Positions 52,802-61,899 are shown, numbered from the stretch's first letter. The stretch is 64,000 bases of DNA from Candidatus Manganitrophus morganii (GCA_021651055.1 JAJHOH010000001.1:992001-1056000), one strand, 5' to 3'. Notes: generated by a model from the letters alone, not told the origin. Program-made: numbers and translations.

Positions 52802-54598
52802 ATGGGTGAAACGGTCAGCGATTTTCTGGTAAAGCGGCTCTCGGAGTGGGGGGTCAAACGGATTTACGGCTATCCCGGCGATGGGATCAACGGGATCATG
52901 GGGGCCCTCAACCGCGCCTCCGAATCGATGGAATTTGTTCAGGTCCGGCACGAAGAGATGTCGGCCTTCATGGCCTGCGCGCATGCCAAATTCACCGGCG
53001 AGGTCGGCGTTTGTCTTGCGACCTCGGGGCCGGGGGCGATCCATCTGCTGAACGGCCTCTACGACGCCCAGCTCGATCATCAGCCGGTCGTCGCGATCGT
53101 GGGACAGGTTCCGCGCAGCGCCATCGGCGCGCATTACCAACAGGAGGTCGATCTTGCCAATCTCTTTAAAGACGTCGCCCATGAATACGTCCAGGTTGCC
53201 TCCGACGCCGCCCAGATCCGCCATCTGATCGACCGCGCCGTCCGGATCGCCAAAGTCGAACGGACCGTCACCTGCCTGATTATTCCGGCCGACGTCCAGG
53301 AGCTCGCCGCGGTGCCGCACCCGCCTCAAAAACATGGAACCGTTCTCTCCGGGATCGGCTATGCCGACCCCCGCGTCGTTCCGAATGAAGACGATCTTCG
53401 CCGCGCGGCCGATGTCCTCAACGCCGGAAACCGGGTCGCGATCCTGGTCGGCGCAGGGGCGCTGCGCGCCGCCGAGGAGGTGATCGAGATCGCAGATCTC
53501 CTCGGAGCGGGGGTGGCCAAAGCGCTCCTCGGCAAAGCGGTCCTGCCGGACGATCTCCCTTTCGTTACCGGATCGATCGGGCTTCTCGGCACCCGCGCGA
53601 GCTGGGAGATGATGAAAGCGTGCGACACCCTCCTGATGATCGGAAGCCGATTTCCCTACTCGGAGTTCCTCCCGGATGAAGGACAGGCCCGCGGGGTGCA
53701 GATCGACTCGGACGGCCGGATGCTCAGCATGCGTTACCCGATGGAGGTCAATCTCGTCGGAGACAGCGCCGAGACGATCCGGGCGCTGATCCCTTACCTG
53801 AAACGGAAGGGCGACCGGAGGTGGCGGGAGTGGATCGAAGCAAACGTCGCCGACTGGTGGCAGGTCTTGGAAGCCCGGGCGATGAACACGGCCGATCCGC
53901 TCAATCCCCAACGGGTTTTCTGGGAGTTGTCGCCGCGCCTGCCGGAAAACGCCATCCTCTGCTGCGACACCGGCACCGTCACCAACTGGTATGCGCGCGA
54001 CATTAAAATCCGCCGCGGGATGATGGCCTCCGTTTCCGGGACCCTCGCGACGATGGGCCCGGGGATTCCCTACGCCATCGCCGCCAAATTCGCCTTTCCC
54101 GACCGGCCGGTCTTCGCCATCGTCGGGGACGGGACGATGCAGATGAACGGGAACAGCGAACTGATTACAGTCGCCAAATACTGGCGGCAGTGGCGCAATC
54201 CGCAGTTCACCGTGTTGGTGATCAACAACCGCGATCTCAACATGGTGACCTGGGAGCAACGGGCCTTCGTCGGCGACCCGAAGTTCGAGGCCTCCCAGAA
54301 CGTCCCCGACTTTCCGTACGCCCGGTATGCCGAATCGATCGGCCTGAGGGGAATCCGCGTCGATTCCCCCGATGCGGTCGGTCCGGCCTGGGAGCAAGCG
54401 TTCATGGCCGACCGGCCGGTCGTCGTCGAAGCGATCACCGACCCGAACGTCCCGCCGCTGCCGCCGCACATCACCTTCGACCAGGCAAAGTCGCTGGCGA
54501 AGTCCCTCTTCAAGGGAGATCCGGAAACCCTGGGGGTGATCCGCCAGTCGTTCAAAGATTTGGTCCAACAATATCTTCCGCTTCGGGGGAAACAATAA
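52802..54598 (+). CDS. TPP-dependent enzyme, pyruvate dehydrogenase (quinone)/pyruvate-oxidase-like
   Basis: A 598-residue member of the acetolactate-synthase/pyruvate-oxidase superfamily. N-terminal Pyr domain: VKRIYGYPGDGINGIMGALN, RHEEMSAFMACAHAKFTG with the catalytic Glu, and TSGPGAIHLLNGLYDA. Middle domain with VAILVGAGALRAAEEV. C-terminal PP domain with GDGTMQMNGNSELITVAKYW, the TPP/Mg motif. Similarity is greatest to PoxB-like enzymes that pass electrons to quinone, but acetolactate synthase or another decarboxylase is possible. It heads a forward cluster with DoxX, a barrel protein and an SDR; 40 bases separate it from doxX. A stress or aerobic overflow role is inferred. Confidence 0.8.
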   Translation: MGETVSDFLVKRLSEWGVKRIYGYPGDGINGIMGALNRASESMEFVQVRHEEMSAFMACAHAKFTGEVGVCLATSGPGAIHLLNGLYDAQLDHQPVVAIVGQVPRSAIGAHYQQEVDLANLFKDVAHEYVQVASDAAQIRHLIDRAVRIAKVERTVTCLIIPADVQELAAVPHPPQKHGTVLSGIGYADPRVVPNEDDLRRAADVLNAGNRVAILVGAGALRAAEEVIEIADLLGAGVAKALLGKAVLPDDLPFVTGSIGLLGTRASWEMMKACDTLLMIGSRFPYSEFLPDEGQARGVQIDSDGRMLSMRYPMEVNLVGDSAETIRALIPYLKRKGDRRWREWIEANVADWWQVLEARAMNTADPLNPQRVFWELSPRLPENAILCCDTGTVTNWYARDIKIRRGMMASVSGTLATMGPGIPYAIAAKFAFPDRPVFAIVGDGTMQMNGNSELITVAKYWRQWRNPQFTVLVINNRDLNMVTWEQRAFVGDPKFEASQNVPDFPYARYAESIGLRGIRVDSPDAVGPAWEQAFMADRPVVVEAITDPNVPPLPPHITFDQAKSLAKSLFKGDPETLGVIRQSFKDLVQQYLPLRGKQ

Positions 54599-54638
54599 AC
54601 CGAAGCGGAATGTGGAGCAAGATAGAACGGAGGTTGTT

Positions 54639-55079
54639 ATGAAATCAGACCGGAATGATTATTTTCTACTGCTCGGCCGCATCCTGATTGCGGCCATCTT
54701 TCTCATGTCGGGATTGAACAAGATCATGGCGCCCGGCCAGACACAAGCTTACATGGAATCGGCCGGCATGCCGCTCCCCGGCCTTTTTCTCGTCGGGGCG
54801 ATCGTGCTGGAGGTCGGCGGCGCCCTCTCGCTCCTCCTCGGCGCCTATACCTTCTGGGGGAGCCTCGCCCTTTTGATCTTCATGATCCCGACGACCTTGA
54901 TCTTCCACACCAACTTTGCCGATCCGAACCAGATGATCCACTTCATGAAGAACCTGGCGATGATCGGCGGCCTCCTCTACGTCATGGAGGCCGGCCCGGG
55001 GCGCATCAGCATCGATGCCAAACGGCGGCCGGAATCGGTCGATCGAACCGAAGCGGTTGCACGACGAAAGGTCGCTTGA
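54639..55079 (+). CDS. DoxX-family membrane protein
   Basis: A 146-residue protein with four helices: YFLLLGRILIAAIFLMSGLN, LFLVGAIVLEVGGALSLLLG, GSLALLIFMIPTTLIFH, and MKNLAMIGGLLYVME. The R-[IL]-L-[IL]-A-x-I-F-[IL]-x-SG-x-NK opening is the DoxX signature. ATG at 54639 follows ACGGAGG. DoxX proteins are small quinone-linked or redox membrane proteins, often next to stress enzymes. Its place right behind a quinone-type pyruvate oxidase suggests membrane electron transfer, but this is inference. Confidence 0.9.
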   Translation: MKSDRNDYFLLLGRILIAAIFLMSGLNKIMAPGQTQAYMESAGMPLPGLFLVGAIVLEVGGALSLLLGAYTFWGSLALLIFMIPTTLIFHTNFADPNQMIHFMKNLAMIGGLLYVMEAGPGRISIDAKRRPESVDRTEAVARRKVA

Positions 55080-55115
55080 CGCAAAATACTCCAAAATACT
55101 CAACGAGGAAAAATA

Positions 55116-55727
55116 ATGAAGAAACCTCTCTTTATGTCGATCTTTATCGCCACCCTTTTATTTGCCGGTCTCGCAACGGCGGAGATCCAGCCGGGAAGTC
55201 GGGAATTCGGCCTACATGCCGGCGCCTTTTTCGGCGACAATCTGACCGATCAGTCGATCTTGGGAAGGCGGCCCGAGTTAGATGACGCTTTCGTCCTGGG
55301 GGGCCATTATCTCTATCACCCCACCGCGGCTTTGGGGGTCGAGGGCCGTTATACGTTCGTTCCGAGCGAAGTGAAGAATGCCCCCGGCGGCGGCAGCGAT
55401 ATGAATGTCCATCTGCTCGATCTGAATCTTCTCTGGAACGCCAACCCGCGAGATCCGACCAATTACTACTTGATTACGGGGATCGGCTGGGCGCAAGGAG
55501 ACCTGGACGGCGACATTACCCTCGGATCGGTCGCGGGAGTCCCCGCGAGGATCAGCGACGACAGCGGATTTACTTACAACGTCGGGCTCGGCGCCGCCAC
55601 GCCGGTGACGGAGCGGATCTCGCTCCGATTCGAAGGGCGCTATCGCTTCATCGACCAGCTGGTTGATCGCTTTGAAGAATCGCTGAACACCTGGGAGGCG
55701 ACCGTCGGCGTCGGTTATCGGTTCTGA
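55116..55727 (+). CDS. Outer membrane beta-barrel protein (OmpA/OmpW-like)
   Basis: A 203-residue exported protein with signal MKKPLFMSIFIATLLFAGLA (cleavage near TAE). The mature part has eight amphipathic strand pairs with aromatic girdles, for example REFGLHAGAFFGDN, AALGVEGRYTFVPS, DLNLLWNANP, YYLITGIGWAQGD and ISLRFEGRYRFIDQ, and ends TVGVGYRF with a final Phe. It fits an eight-strand barrel without a peptidoglycan domain. It lies 36 bases after doxX, so it is probably in the same transcript. Role unknown. Confidence 0.8.
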   Translation: MKKPLFMSIFIATLLFAGLATAEIQPGSREFGLHAGAFFGDNLTDQSILGRRPELDDAFVLGGHYLYHPTAALGVEGRYTFVPSEVKNAPGGGSDMNVHLLDLNLLWNANPRDPTNYYLITGIGWAQGDLDGDITLGSVAGVPARISDDSGFTYNVGLGAATPVTERISLRFEGRYRFIDQLVDRFEESLNTWEATVGVGYRF

Positions 55728-55817
55728 GGCAACGACGAAACGAGATCGGATGGGGAGAAGCGCGTCGGCGCTCCGCAGCATGAACGTTTGGACATTGGAA
55801 CAGTGGAAGGAGAGAAG

Positions 55818-56906
55818 ATGGCGAGTGAAACAGGAGAAGTCGTGGTCATTACAGGGGCCTCCGCCGGCGTCGGGCGGGCGGTCGCCCGTCTCTTCGGCGA
55901 GCGAAAGGCGAAGATCGGCCTCCTCGCCCGCGGAAAAGAGGGATTGGAAGGGGCCCGCCGGGAGATCGAAGCAGCCGGAGGGGAGGCCTTGGTTCTCCCG
56001 ACCGATGTCGCCGACCCCGACCGGGTGGAAGCGGCGGCCGAAGCGGTTGAAGCGCGGTTCGGGCCGATCGACATCTGGGTGAACAATGCAATCGCGACGG
56101 TCCTCTCCCCCTTTAAGGAAATGACGCCGGAAGAATTTAAACGGGTGACGGACGTGACCTACCTCGGGTTCGTTTACGGAACGATGGCGGCGCTCCGCCG
56201 GATGCTCCCTCGGAATCGGGGGACGATCATCCAGGTCGGCTCCGCGCTCGCCTACCGATCGATCCCGCTGCAGTCGGCCTACTGCGGGGCCAAACATGCG
56301 GTCAAAGGATTTACCGACTCGATCCGCTCGGAATTGATTCACGACCACAGCGGCGTCCGGATCACGATGGTGCAGCTCCCGGCGCTGAATACGCCCCAGT
56401 TCGGCTGGGCCAAGACGCGACTGCCGAATCATCCGCAACCGGTTCCGCCGATCTTCCAGCCGGAGCTCGCGGCGGAGGCGATCGTCCGGGCGGCGCACCA
56501 TCACCGCCGGGAATGGACCGTCGGCTGGCCCGCCGCCAAAGCGATCCTCGGAAATAAAGTGATTCCGGGCCTGCTCGATCGGTATCTCGCCGGAAAGGGC
56601 TACACCGGCCAACAGACCGATGCGCCGGTCGATCCGAACCGGCCGGATAACCTCTGGGAGCCGGTCCCCGGTGACGGCGGCGCATACGGCATCTTCGGCA
56701 AGGGGGCGAAACGATCCAGCCTCCAATACCGGCTGAACATCTACCGCGGCGCCCTCGCCCTCTCGACCATCGGCACCCTCGGCGTTGCGGTCGGAACCTT
56801 TCTCGGTTTCGCGAAGCAATCGACGGCCGCGCTCCGGTTCTCGATCGCCTCTTTACGGAAACCGAATCGTTTACGAAAGGGGCTCTTCCGGGCGCGGGCG
56901 GCATAG
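55818..56906 (+). CDS. Short-chain dehydrogenase/reductase with C-terminal extension
   Basis: A 362-residue SDR; ATG at 55818 has GAAGGAGAG upstream. The coenzyme motif is VVITGASAGVGRAVARLFGE (TGxxxGxG), then NNAIATV and the catalytic QSAYCGAKHAVKGF (Tyr-x-x-x-Lys) with Ser before it. The normal SDR core ends near residue 245; about 115 further residues include LQYRLNIYRGALALSTIGTL, possibly one membrane helix. This extended type often accompanies DoxX and stress genes. Substrate unknown. It is convergent with the ACIII operon; its stop and that of the last operon gene are only 9 bases apart. Confidence 0.88.
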   Translation: MASETGEVVVITGASAGVGRAVARLFGERKAKIGLLARGKEGLEGARREIEAAGGEALVLPTDVADPDRVEAAAEAVEARFGPIDIWVNNAIATVLSPFKEMTPEEFKRVTDVTYLGFVYGTMAALRRMLPRNRGTIIQVGSALAYRSIPLQSAYCGAKHAVKGFTDSIRSELIHDHSGVRITMVQLPALNTPQFGWAKTRLPNHPQPVPPIFQPELAAEAIVRAAHHHRREWTVGWPAAKAILGNKVIPGLLDRYLAGKGYTGQQTDAPVDPNRPDNLWEPVPGDGGAYGIFGKGAKRSSLQYRLNIYRGALALSTIGTLGVAVGTFLGFAKQSTAALRFSIASLRKPNRLRKGLFRARAA

Positions 56907-56915
56907 ATCGGGCGA

Positions 56916-58253
56916 TTACTCTTCTTTTTGAACGCGCTCGGAAGGTTGATAGGTCGGCCGCTCGTCTTCAATCGACACCATCCCGTAAATGAGATAGCCG
57001 TTGGCGGCGCGCGCCGTCTCCCGGACCCATCCCATCGAGAGATAAATCAAGATCGAGAGAAGGGCAAGCGAGATCAGCAGATACGGCGCCGGACGCCCCG
57101 CCGGCCCCTCCCACCGGTCCCGCTCCCAAATCCGCCGCCAGGGAAAGGCGCGGATGAAGTAGACGAGGTTGAAGAGGCCGAGGACGATCAACAGGGCGAG
57201 GGCGATGTATTTATACGGCTGCATCTTTCCGAGCGGGTTGATCCGAAGATCGGTGAGGAGCGAGGCGTACGGGATGTTCTGAATCTGGTACGGCGTCGCG
57301 AGAAGCAGCGCGGCGAGGGCGACCGCGGCGAGCGAGACCGGCATGAAGCTGTCGAAGGTGGCGGGGCGCGGCGTCTTCGACCGGACCGTTTTGTAGATGT
57401 GGATCGATCCGACGGCGACGAGGAGACCGTAGAGGAGGGCGACCAGATCGAAGAGGGGGGAGCGCTCGCCGAGCATCAGGGTGAAGAAGGCCTGCGGCTG
57501 GCTGTATCGGATCTGGCGCAGATAAAGAAAGCCGCTGATCGGCATGATCAGAAGCGCGGCGAATCCGATGACAAAAAGAAGCCGCCCCGTCCATTGATAA
57601 TGAGCGCGGTCTTCGGGGGCTTTGGCGCGAAGATACCCGATCGCCGAAAGAGCGGCGAGGGCGAAGCCGGCCCAGGTGAGGTTTCCGAAGAAGCGGTGGA
57701 TGTCGAGATGGAGGAAGGTGGTATTGAAGAGCTTCGGCCAGATAGAAGCCGTATTCTGCGGCGCCGGCGTCAGCATGTAGGAAGCGACCATGTCGATCAT
57801 CACCATGGCGATGAGGGCGAAGAAGGTCCCGATCCAGACGAACGAGAGATGGGCGCGCCGCCGCCATCCCTCCAAGGCGCTCCAGTTCCAGGTGTAGTAC
57901 CAGGCGTAGATGAAGACCGCCTCTCCGAGGAAAAAAGAGGCCTCCAGGATGAACGGCCAGAACATGATCCGGAAGATCGTGCTCCAGAAGCGGGGCCAGT
58001 AGATATTCAGCATGAAGACAAGGGTGACCCCCATGAACGAGACCGTCGCGGTGGTCAGGACCAGCGTAAAGGCGAGGGTCCGGGAGAGACGCATGTACGG
58101 CTCTTTCCGGTTGACGAAGGCGACGGTGGCGATGATCGCCCCGATCAGGGTCGTCCCGACGACGAAGGTGGCGAAGAGCCCGTGCGTCAGGGCGGCGGTG
58201 GCGATGGCGATCTTTCCGGTCAGGATCGAAACGTTCAACGGCTCCGTCTGCAT
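56916..58253 (-). CDS. Cytochrome bd-like membrane subunit 2 (CydA-like, retains Glu pair)
   Basis: A 445-residue membrane protein with about 11 helices, the last gene of the ACIII operon. It is CydA-like: His24 in ALTHGLFATF matches the haem b595 ligand position, Glu104 and Glu111 (FILEASFFLGEAVF) match the E. coli Glu99/Glu107 pair, SYMLTP matches the conserved loop, and His186 (DIHRFFGN) matches the haem b558 ligand. A Met occurs in KMQPYKYI where a second b558 ligand is expected. The quinol-binding Q loop with GRQPW is not visible. It therefore may reduce oxygen but receive electrons from the ACIII partner rather than directly from quinol; this is inference. Its ATG overlaps the upstream stop (TGATG). 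Confidence 0.8.
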   Translation of the reverse strand: MQTEPLNVSILTGKIAIATAALTHGLFATFVVGTTLIGAIIATVAFVNRKEPYMRLSRTLAFTLVLTTATVSFMGVTLVFMLNIYWPRFWSTIFRIMFWPFILEASFFLGEAVFIYAWYYTWNWSALEGWRRRAHLSFVWIGTFFALIAMVMIDMVASYMLTPAPQNTASIWPKLFNTTFLHLDIHRFFGNLTWAGFALAALSAIGYLRAKAPEDRAHYQWTGRLLFVIGFAALLIMPISGFLYLRQIRYSQPQAFFTLMLGERSPLFDLVALLYGLLVAVGSIHIYKTVRSKTPRPATFDSFMPVSLAAVALAALLLATPYQIQNIPYASLLTDLRINPLGKMQPYKYIALALLIVLGLFNLVYFIRAFPWRRIWERDRWEGPAGRPAPYLLISLALLSILIYLSMGWVRETARAANGYLIYGMVSIEDERPTYQPSERVQKEE

Positions 58254-59509
58254 CAGGGTCCTCCCGCGCCAATCTCTTCAGCACCCGGCGCTGCGCCCGG
58301 CCGCGCGTAGCTCGGCGTCCGGGCCTCGTCGTAGAGGGAGATGATGTTGCGGACGGTGTCGGGCCGCCGGGCCGTCTCCCGGATCGTCCCCATCGTCCAG
58401 TAGGTCAGAAGGGAGACGATGCCGAGCCCGATCGCCAGAGAGCGGACGGTCGATCGGTTGAGCTGCTCCCCTCCCGCCGCGCGAAGCCCCTCCCGCCATC
58501 GATAGAGATAAAAAAAACTCAGTCCGACCAACGCAAAGGTGAAGAGACGCCGAACGTTCGGCCGCTCGACGAAGAGGACCATCAGAAACGCGCTCCCGAA
58601 GAGGAGCCACTCCCCGGGGAGGGTTCTCCCCCGTTCCGCCCGGAGCGATCTTAAGATCAGATGACTCCCGGTGAAGAGAAACGCGATCAGGACGAATTGA
58701 AGATAGACCAGCCACTGATAACGCCCCCAGATCAGCTGCGCATAGGCCTCCGGGGAGGCGCTCCGGATCTGCGTCGCGTAGAAGAGGCCGGTGAACGGCT
58801 GGATCAGAAGGGCCGCCAGCCCGATCAGAAAACCGATCTTCAAAAGAGAAGCATAGTAGGCCTCCCCTTCCGGATCACCCCGTCCCCTCCCGAGCATCCA
58901 GCCGGCGTAGGCCGCGATCGCGAACCCGGCGAAGACGAAGTTGCCGAAAAACCGATGGACGACCAGCGGCAGCCAGGTCGGATTCATGAGATTCGCCCAG
59001 CTCCCTTCGGCGGAGACCGGCGTGAGCATGTAAGATCCCATGCCGTCCAGGACCGCCACCCAGACCAATATGAAAAAAGCCGCCAGAAGACCGAGCGCGC
59101 GGTGGAGCGCGGGACTCCGCCGCCGGATCGGCGTCCAGAAGTGATAATAGGGGTAGAGACAGAAGAGCTGCAGGAAGAATGCGCCGATCGCAAGATAGAT
59201 CGGATACCGGAATTGGTTGAACATCCACGAATTGGTCCGGGGGAAGAGCCCGACGAAAAGCTCGACCATGATCACCGCCAGAACCAGGCTCGCCGTGAAG
59301 GTGACCATGGTGAAGCGGGTCAGGCCGTGGGCGACCTCCGCGTAGAAACGGTTCCCCTGATCAATCCCTTCGAAGATCGGGGCAAGGATCATGAAGCCGA
59401 CCGCCAGGCTCGCCAGGGCGACATGAAGCAGGCTGAAGAGGCCGATGACCAGGCTGTTGCCGATCAGGGGGAAATTCACCCGGCCGAGCGGTTCGAGAAT
59501 TTCGGGCAA
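58253..59509 (-). CDS. Cytochrome bd-like membrane subunit 1 (CydA-like, lacks Glu pair)
   Basis: A 418-residue membrane protein with a TTG start (59509) behind AGGAGAGCACA. It shares the CydA pattern of its neighbour: His29 in SLLHVALASL, SYMLTP (about 159-164) and His185 in VVHRFFGN. In the helix that holds the glutamates of subunit 2, it has YLAIGAFFLQLFCLYPYY, with no acidic residue. It thus seems to keep haem b ligands but not the proton/oxygen site residues. The two subunits are about the same size and may form a CydA/CydA' heterodimer in place of CydA/CydB. It lies 9 bases after the cytochrome c gene and overlaps subunit 2 by one base. Confidence 0.8.
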   Translation of the reverse strand: MPEILEPLGRVNFPLIGNSLVIGLFSLLHVALASLAVGFMILAPIFEGIDQGNRFYAEVAHGLTRFTMVTFTASLVLAVIMVELFVGLFPRTNSWMFNQFRYPIYLAIGAFFLQLFCLYPYYHFWTPIRRRSPALHRALGLLAAFFILVWVAVLDGMGSYMLTPVSAEGSWANLMNPTWLPLVVHRFFGNFVFAGFAIAAYAGWMLGRGRGDPEGEAYYASLLKIGFLIGLAALLIQPFTGLFYATQIRSASPEAYAQLIWGRYQWLVYLQFVLIAFLFTGSHLILRSLRAERGRTLPGEWLLFGSAFLMVLFVERPNVRRLFTFALVGLSFFYLYRWREGLRAAGGEQLNRSTVRSLAIGLGIVSLLTYWTMGTIRETARRPDTVRNIISLYDEARTPSYARPGAAPGAEEIGAGGP

Positions 59510-59518
59510 TGTGCTCTC

Positions 59519-59995
59519 CTATCCTGGATCCCCCCCGAACGACTTCACGAAATAGGCCACCTCCCATCGCTCTTCCGCCGAGAGGACCCCTTTGAAGGCC
59601 GGCATCACCACCCGGCCGTCGGTGACGATCTCGTAAATCTCCTTCGCCGGACGGCGTCGTGTTTGATCGGCCTGCAGATTGAAGGGGGGGAGGACCAGAT
59701 AGCGGCCGACCGGGCCATCCCCCAACCCGACCTTCCCGTGGCAGTGAGCGCAGTTGATGTCGAAGAGGGCCGCTCCCCGCGCGACCCGGTCGAGGGTTTC
59801 GGGCGGAGGAGAAAGCAGCACCGACCGGCTCTTCCGGGGGACGCTCCCCTCCGGCGAGTGGAGACGGGGGGCTTCCTGCGGCTGAAACGACGGCTGCTCC
59901 GCCATATCCCGGGAGCACCCCGGCAGGGCCAACGTCATCCAGGCGATCCCGGCGAAGAGGACGGCGCGGAGAAGATTCGAGCGCAGGACGTTCAT
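59519..59995 (-). CDS. Monohaem cytochrome c lipoprotein (ActE-like)
   Basis: A 158-residue lipoprotein; ATG at 59995 overlaps the preceding stop by four bases (ATGA). The signal ends in LALPGC (Cys27), so it is membrane-anchored outside. One haem-binding motif CAHCH is at 82-86, with GLGDGPVGRYLVLPPFN after it and MPAFKGVLSAEERWEVAYFV, whose Met is the likely axial ligand. This is the small cytochrome c of alternative complex III (ActE type). It could accept electrons from the quinol-oxidising core and pass them to the adjacent bd-like subunits. Longer in-frame starts upstream of 59995 are not needed. Confidence 0.88.
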   Translation of the reverse strand: MNVLRSNLLRAVLFAGIAWMTLALPGCSRDMAEQPSFQPQEAPRLHSPEGSVPRKSRSVLLSPPPETLDRVARGAALFDINCAHCHGKVGLGDGPVGRYLVLPPFNLQADQTRRRPAKEIYEIVTDGRVVMPAFKGVLSAEERWEVAYFVKSFGGDPG

Positions 59996-60528
59996 TCGGT
60001 CTCCACCTCCACCGCCCCCGCCTCCTGGAAAAGGTCCCGGATCGTCCCGCTCCTCGGGTCTTCCCGGTCGAGCCGAACCGAAATTCCGATGAACCCCTCG
60101 TCGATGCGGGGGTCGCACCCCACCCCGGCCCGGCGGCTCCGGACGATCTGGACGGCCATCGTCACGAACGTCGTGACGATGGCAAAAAGCATCATCATCT
60201 CATAGGAGATGATCCCGACGATCGAAGGGGAGACGATCGGCTTCCCCCCCGTTCGAAGCGGATAGAGAAGCGCCGTTCCCCCCGCCAGCAAGATCCCGAA
60301 GAGGAGTCCGATCGCCCCCGCGATCATCGTCACATGAAAAAGATGGAGCCGCCCCCATCCGACCCCGACCGGTTGGGCCAGAATCGGAACCGCCGAGGAG
60401 ATCTCGACCGTCCCTGCCGGAAATTTCATCTCGTTCAGCCGGTCGATAATAGGGCGCATCGGCGTCTTCGGCTCGAAGAGGCCGAAGATCACCTTCTTCC
60501 TTCTCTCAGCGCTCTTCGTGTCGGCCAT
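59992..60528 (-). CDS. DUF3341 membrane protein (ActD-like)
   Basis: A 178-residue protein. A soluble N-terminal part (VIFGLFEPKTPMRPIIDRLN ... SSAVPI) is followed by two helices (LFHVTMIAGAIGLLFGILLAGG and ISYEMMMLFAIVTTFVTMAVQIV) and a soluble tail (DPRIDEGFIGISVRLDREDP). This is the DUF3341/ActD arrangement: in ACIII it packs against ActC and may take part in proton coupling. It overlaps the NrfD gene by 23 bases and the cytochrome c gene by four, so the three are co-translated. Confidence 0.88.
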   Translation of the reverse strand: MADTKSAERRKKVIFGLFEPKTPMRPIIDRLNEMKFPAGTVEISSAVPILAQPVGVGWGRLHLFHVTMIAGAIGLLFGILLAGGTALLYPLRTGGKPIVSPSIVGIISYEMMMLFAIVTTFVTMAVQIVRSRRAGVGCDPRIDEGFIGISVRLDREDPRSGTIRDLFQEAGAVEVETE

Positions 60529-61879
60529 GAAGGATCCCCTCCTTCTCCTCCCAGATCGAAATCATCGGAACGAACTTGATCGCCAAGACATACAGCAGCA
60601 GGAAAAACGCGAACGATCCGACCAGGATCGTCAGCTCCACCCAGGAGGGGAAATACCGCCCCCAGGCATATTCGAGGCGCGGGTGGGCGAGCGACGGGAC
60701 GATGACCAAGATCCGCTCGATGTACATGGCGATATTGATCATCACGCCGATGACGAGCAGCCCGAGCGGCCAGCGCCGAAACCGGGGGATGCTCAGGGCG
60801 ATCAGCGGAATGAGGAAGTTGAAGAGAATCATCACCCAGTGCTGCGGGGCGTAGGAGCCGTAGAGGATCGCGTCGAGCACCGTCATTTCGTCCGGAATCC
60901 CGCCGAACCAGACCACCTGCCGCTCGACAAAGTAGAAATACCCCCAGAGCAGGGTGATCAGGAGCATCAGCTTTCCCATCTTGTCGAAATGCTCAAGCCG
61001 GATGTAATCGTGAAGCCGGTAGGTTTTTCGGAGAAGATAAAGCCCCATCACCACCGTCGCCATCCCGGAGTGGATCGCCCCCACCACGAAATAGGGCGGG
61101 ATGATCGTTGAGTGCCAGCCCGGCACGAGCGAGACGGCGAAGTCGAACCCGACGATCGAGTGGACCGAGATCATCACCATGACGATCAGAATCGTGATGA
61201 TCCGGATCGCCATCCCGAGCCACCGCCACTCGGTCTGCGTCCCGCGCCAGCCGAGCGAGAGGACGCGGTAAAACGGCCGCCGCCAGCCGGTCACCCGGTC
61301 GCGCATCAGGGCGAAATCGGGAATCAGCGGGATGTAAAGATAGATCAGGCTGGAGGTGGCGTAGGTGAAGATCGCCGCGGCGTCCCACATCAGCGGCGAG
61401 CGGAAGTTCGGCCAGATCTCCCGCTGGTTCGGGTAGGGAATCAGGTAATAAAACCGCCAGACCCGCCCGAGGTGGACGAAGATGAAGAGGGCGGCAACGA
61501 TAACCGAGAAGAGGGTCATCAGCTCGGCGATCCGGGTGATCGGCCGCCGCCATTCGGCGTTTGAAATCCGAAGGACCCCTGAGATGAAGGTGCCGGAGTG
61601 GCTGACCCCGACCCAGAAGACGAACGAGGCGATGAAGATTCCCCAAAAGATGGGGGGATGCAGTCCGGTCTGTCCGATTCCCGTCTGGATCATGTATGTC
61701 CAAGCGCCGGCCGCCGCCAGAACCAGGAGGGCCAGAATCGCAACAATCAGGTAGTAGGCCGGTCCGGTCCGGAGCATCGGAGCGAGCAGATCGCTGTTCG
61801 CCTTCTGGATCAGCTCCCAATGGGCCCGCTCTCCGGCCCGCTTCTGTTTTGTCAGAAAGAAATCTTTTCTGGCTTCCAT
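60506..61879 (-). CDS. NrfD/PsrC-type quinol subunit (ActC-like)
   Basis: A 457-residue integral membrane protein with about ten helices. Characteristic parts: PPIFWGIFIASFVFWVGVSH, SNAEWRRPITRIAELMTLFS, HLGRVWRFYYLIPYPNQREI, WDAAAIFTYATSSLIYLYIP, VHSIVGFDFAVSLVPGWHST and PPYFVVGAIHSGMATVV. These are the ActC pattern, including the acidic and His residues near the quinol site. It would oxidise quinol at the periplasmic side and give electrons to the Fe-S subunit. Its position behind the ferredoxin gene is as in ACIII operons. Confidence 0.92.
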   Translation of the reverse strand: MEARKDFFLTKQKRAGERAHWELIQKANSDLLAPMLRTGPAYYLIVAILALLVLAAAGAWTYMIQTGIGQTGLHPPIFWGIFIASFVFWVGVSHSGTFISGVLRISNAEWRRPITRIAELMTLFSVIVAALFIFVHLGRVWRFYYLIPYPNQREIWPNFRSPLMWDAAAIFTYATSSLIYLYIPLIPDFALMRDRVTGWRRPFYRVLSLGWRGTQTEWRWLGMAIRIITILIVMVMISVHSIVGFDFAVSLVPGWHSTIIPPYFVVGAIHSGMATVVMGLYLLRKTYRLHDYIRLEHFDKMGKLMLLITLLWGYFYFVERQVVWFGGIPDEMTVLDAILYGSYAPQHWVMILFNFLIPLIALSIPRFRRWPLGLLVIGVMINIAMYIERILVIVPSLAHPRLEYAWGRYFPSWVELTILVGSFAFFLLLYVLAIKFVPMISIWEEKEGILHGRHEER

Positions 61880-61899
61880 CGGTTTTTAATCACTGGTAG

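Noticed and set aside
52781-54595. Reverse 604-codon frame opposite the pyruvate-oxidase-like gene
   Set aside because: Complete antisense shadow of a gene with clear TPP motifs.
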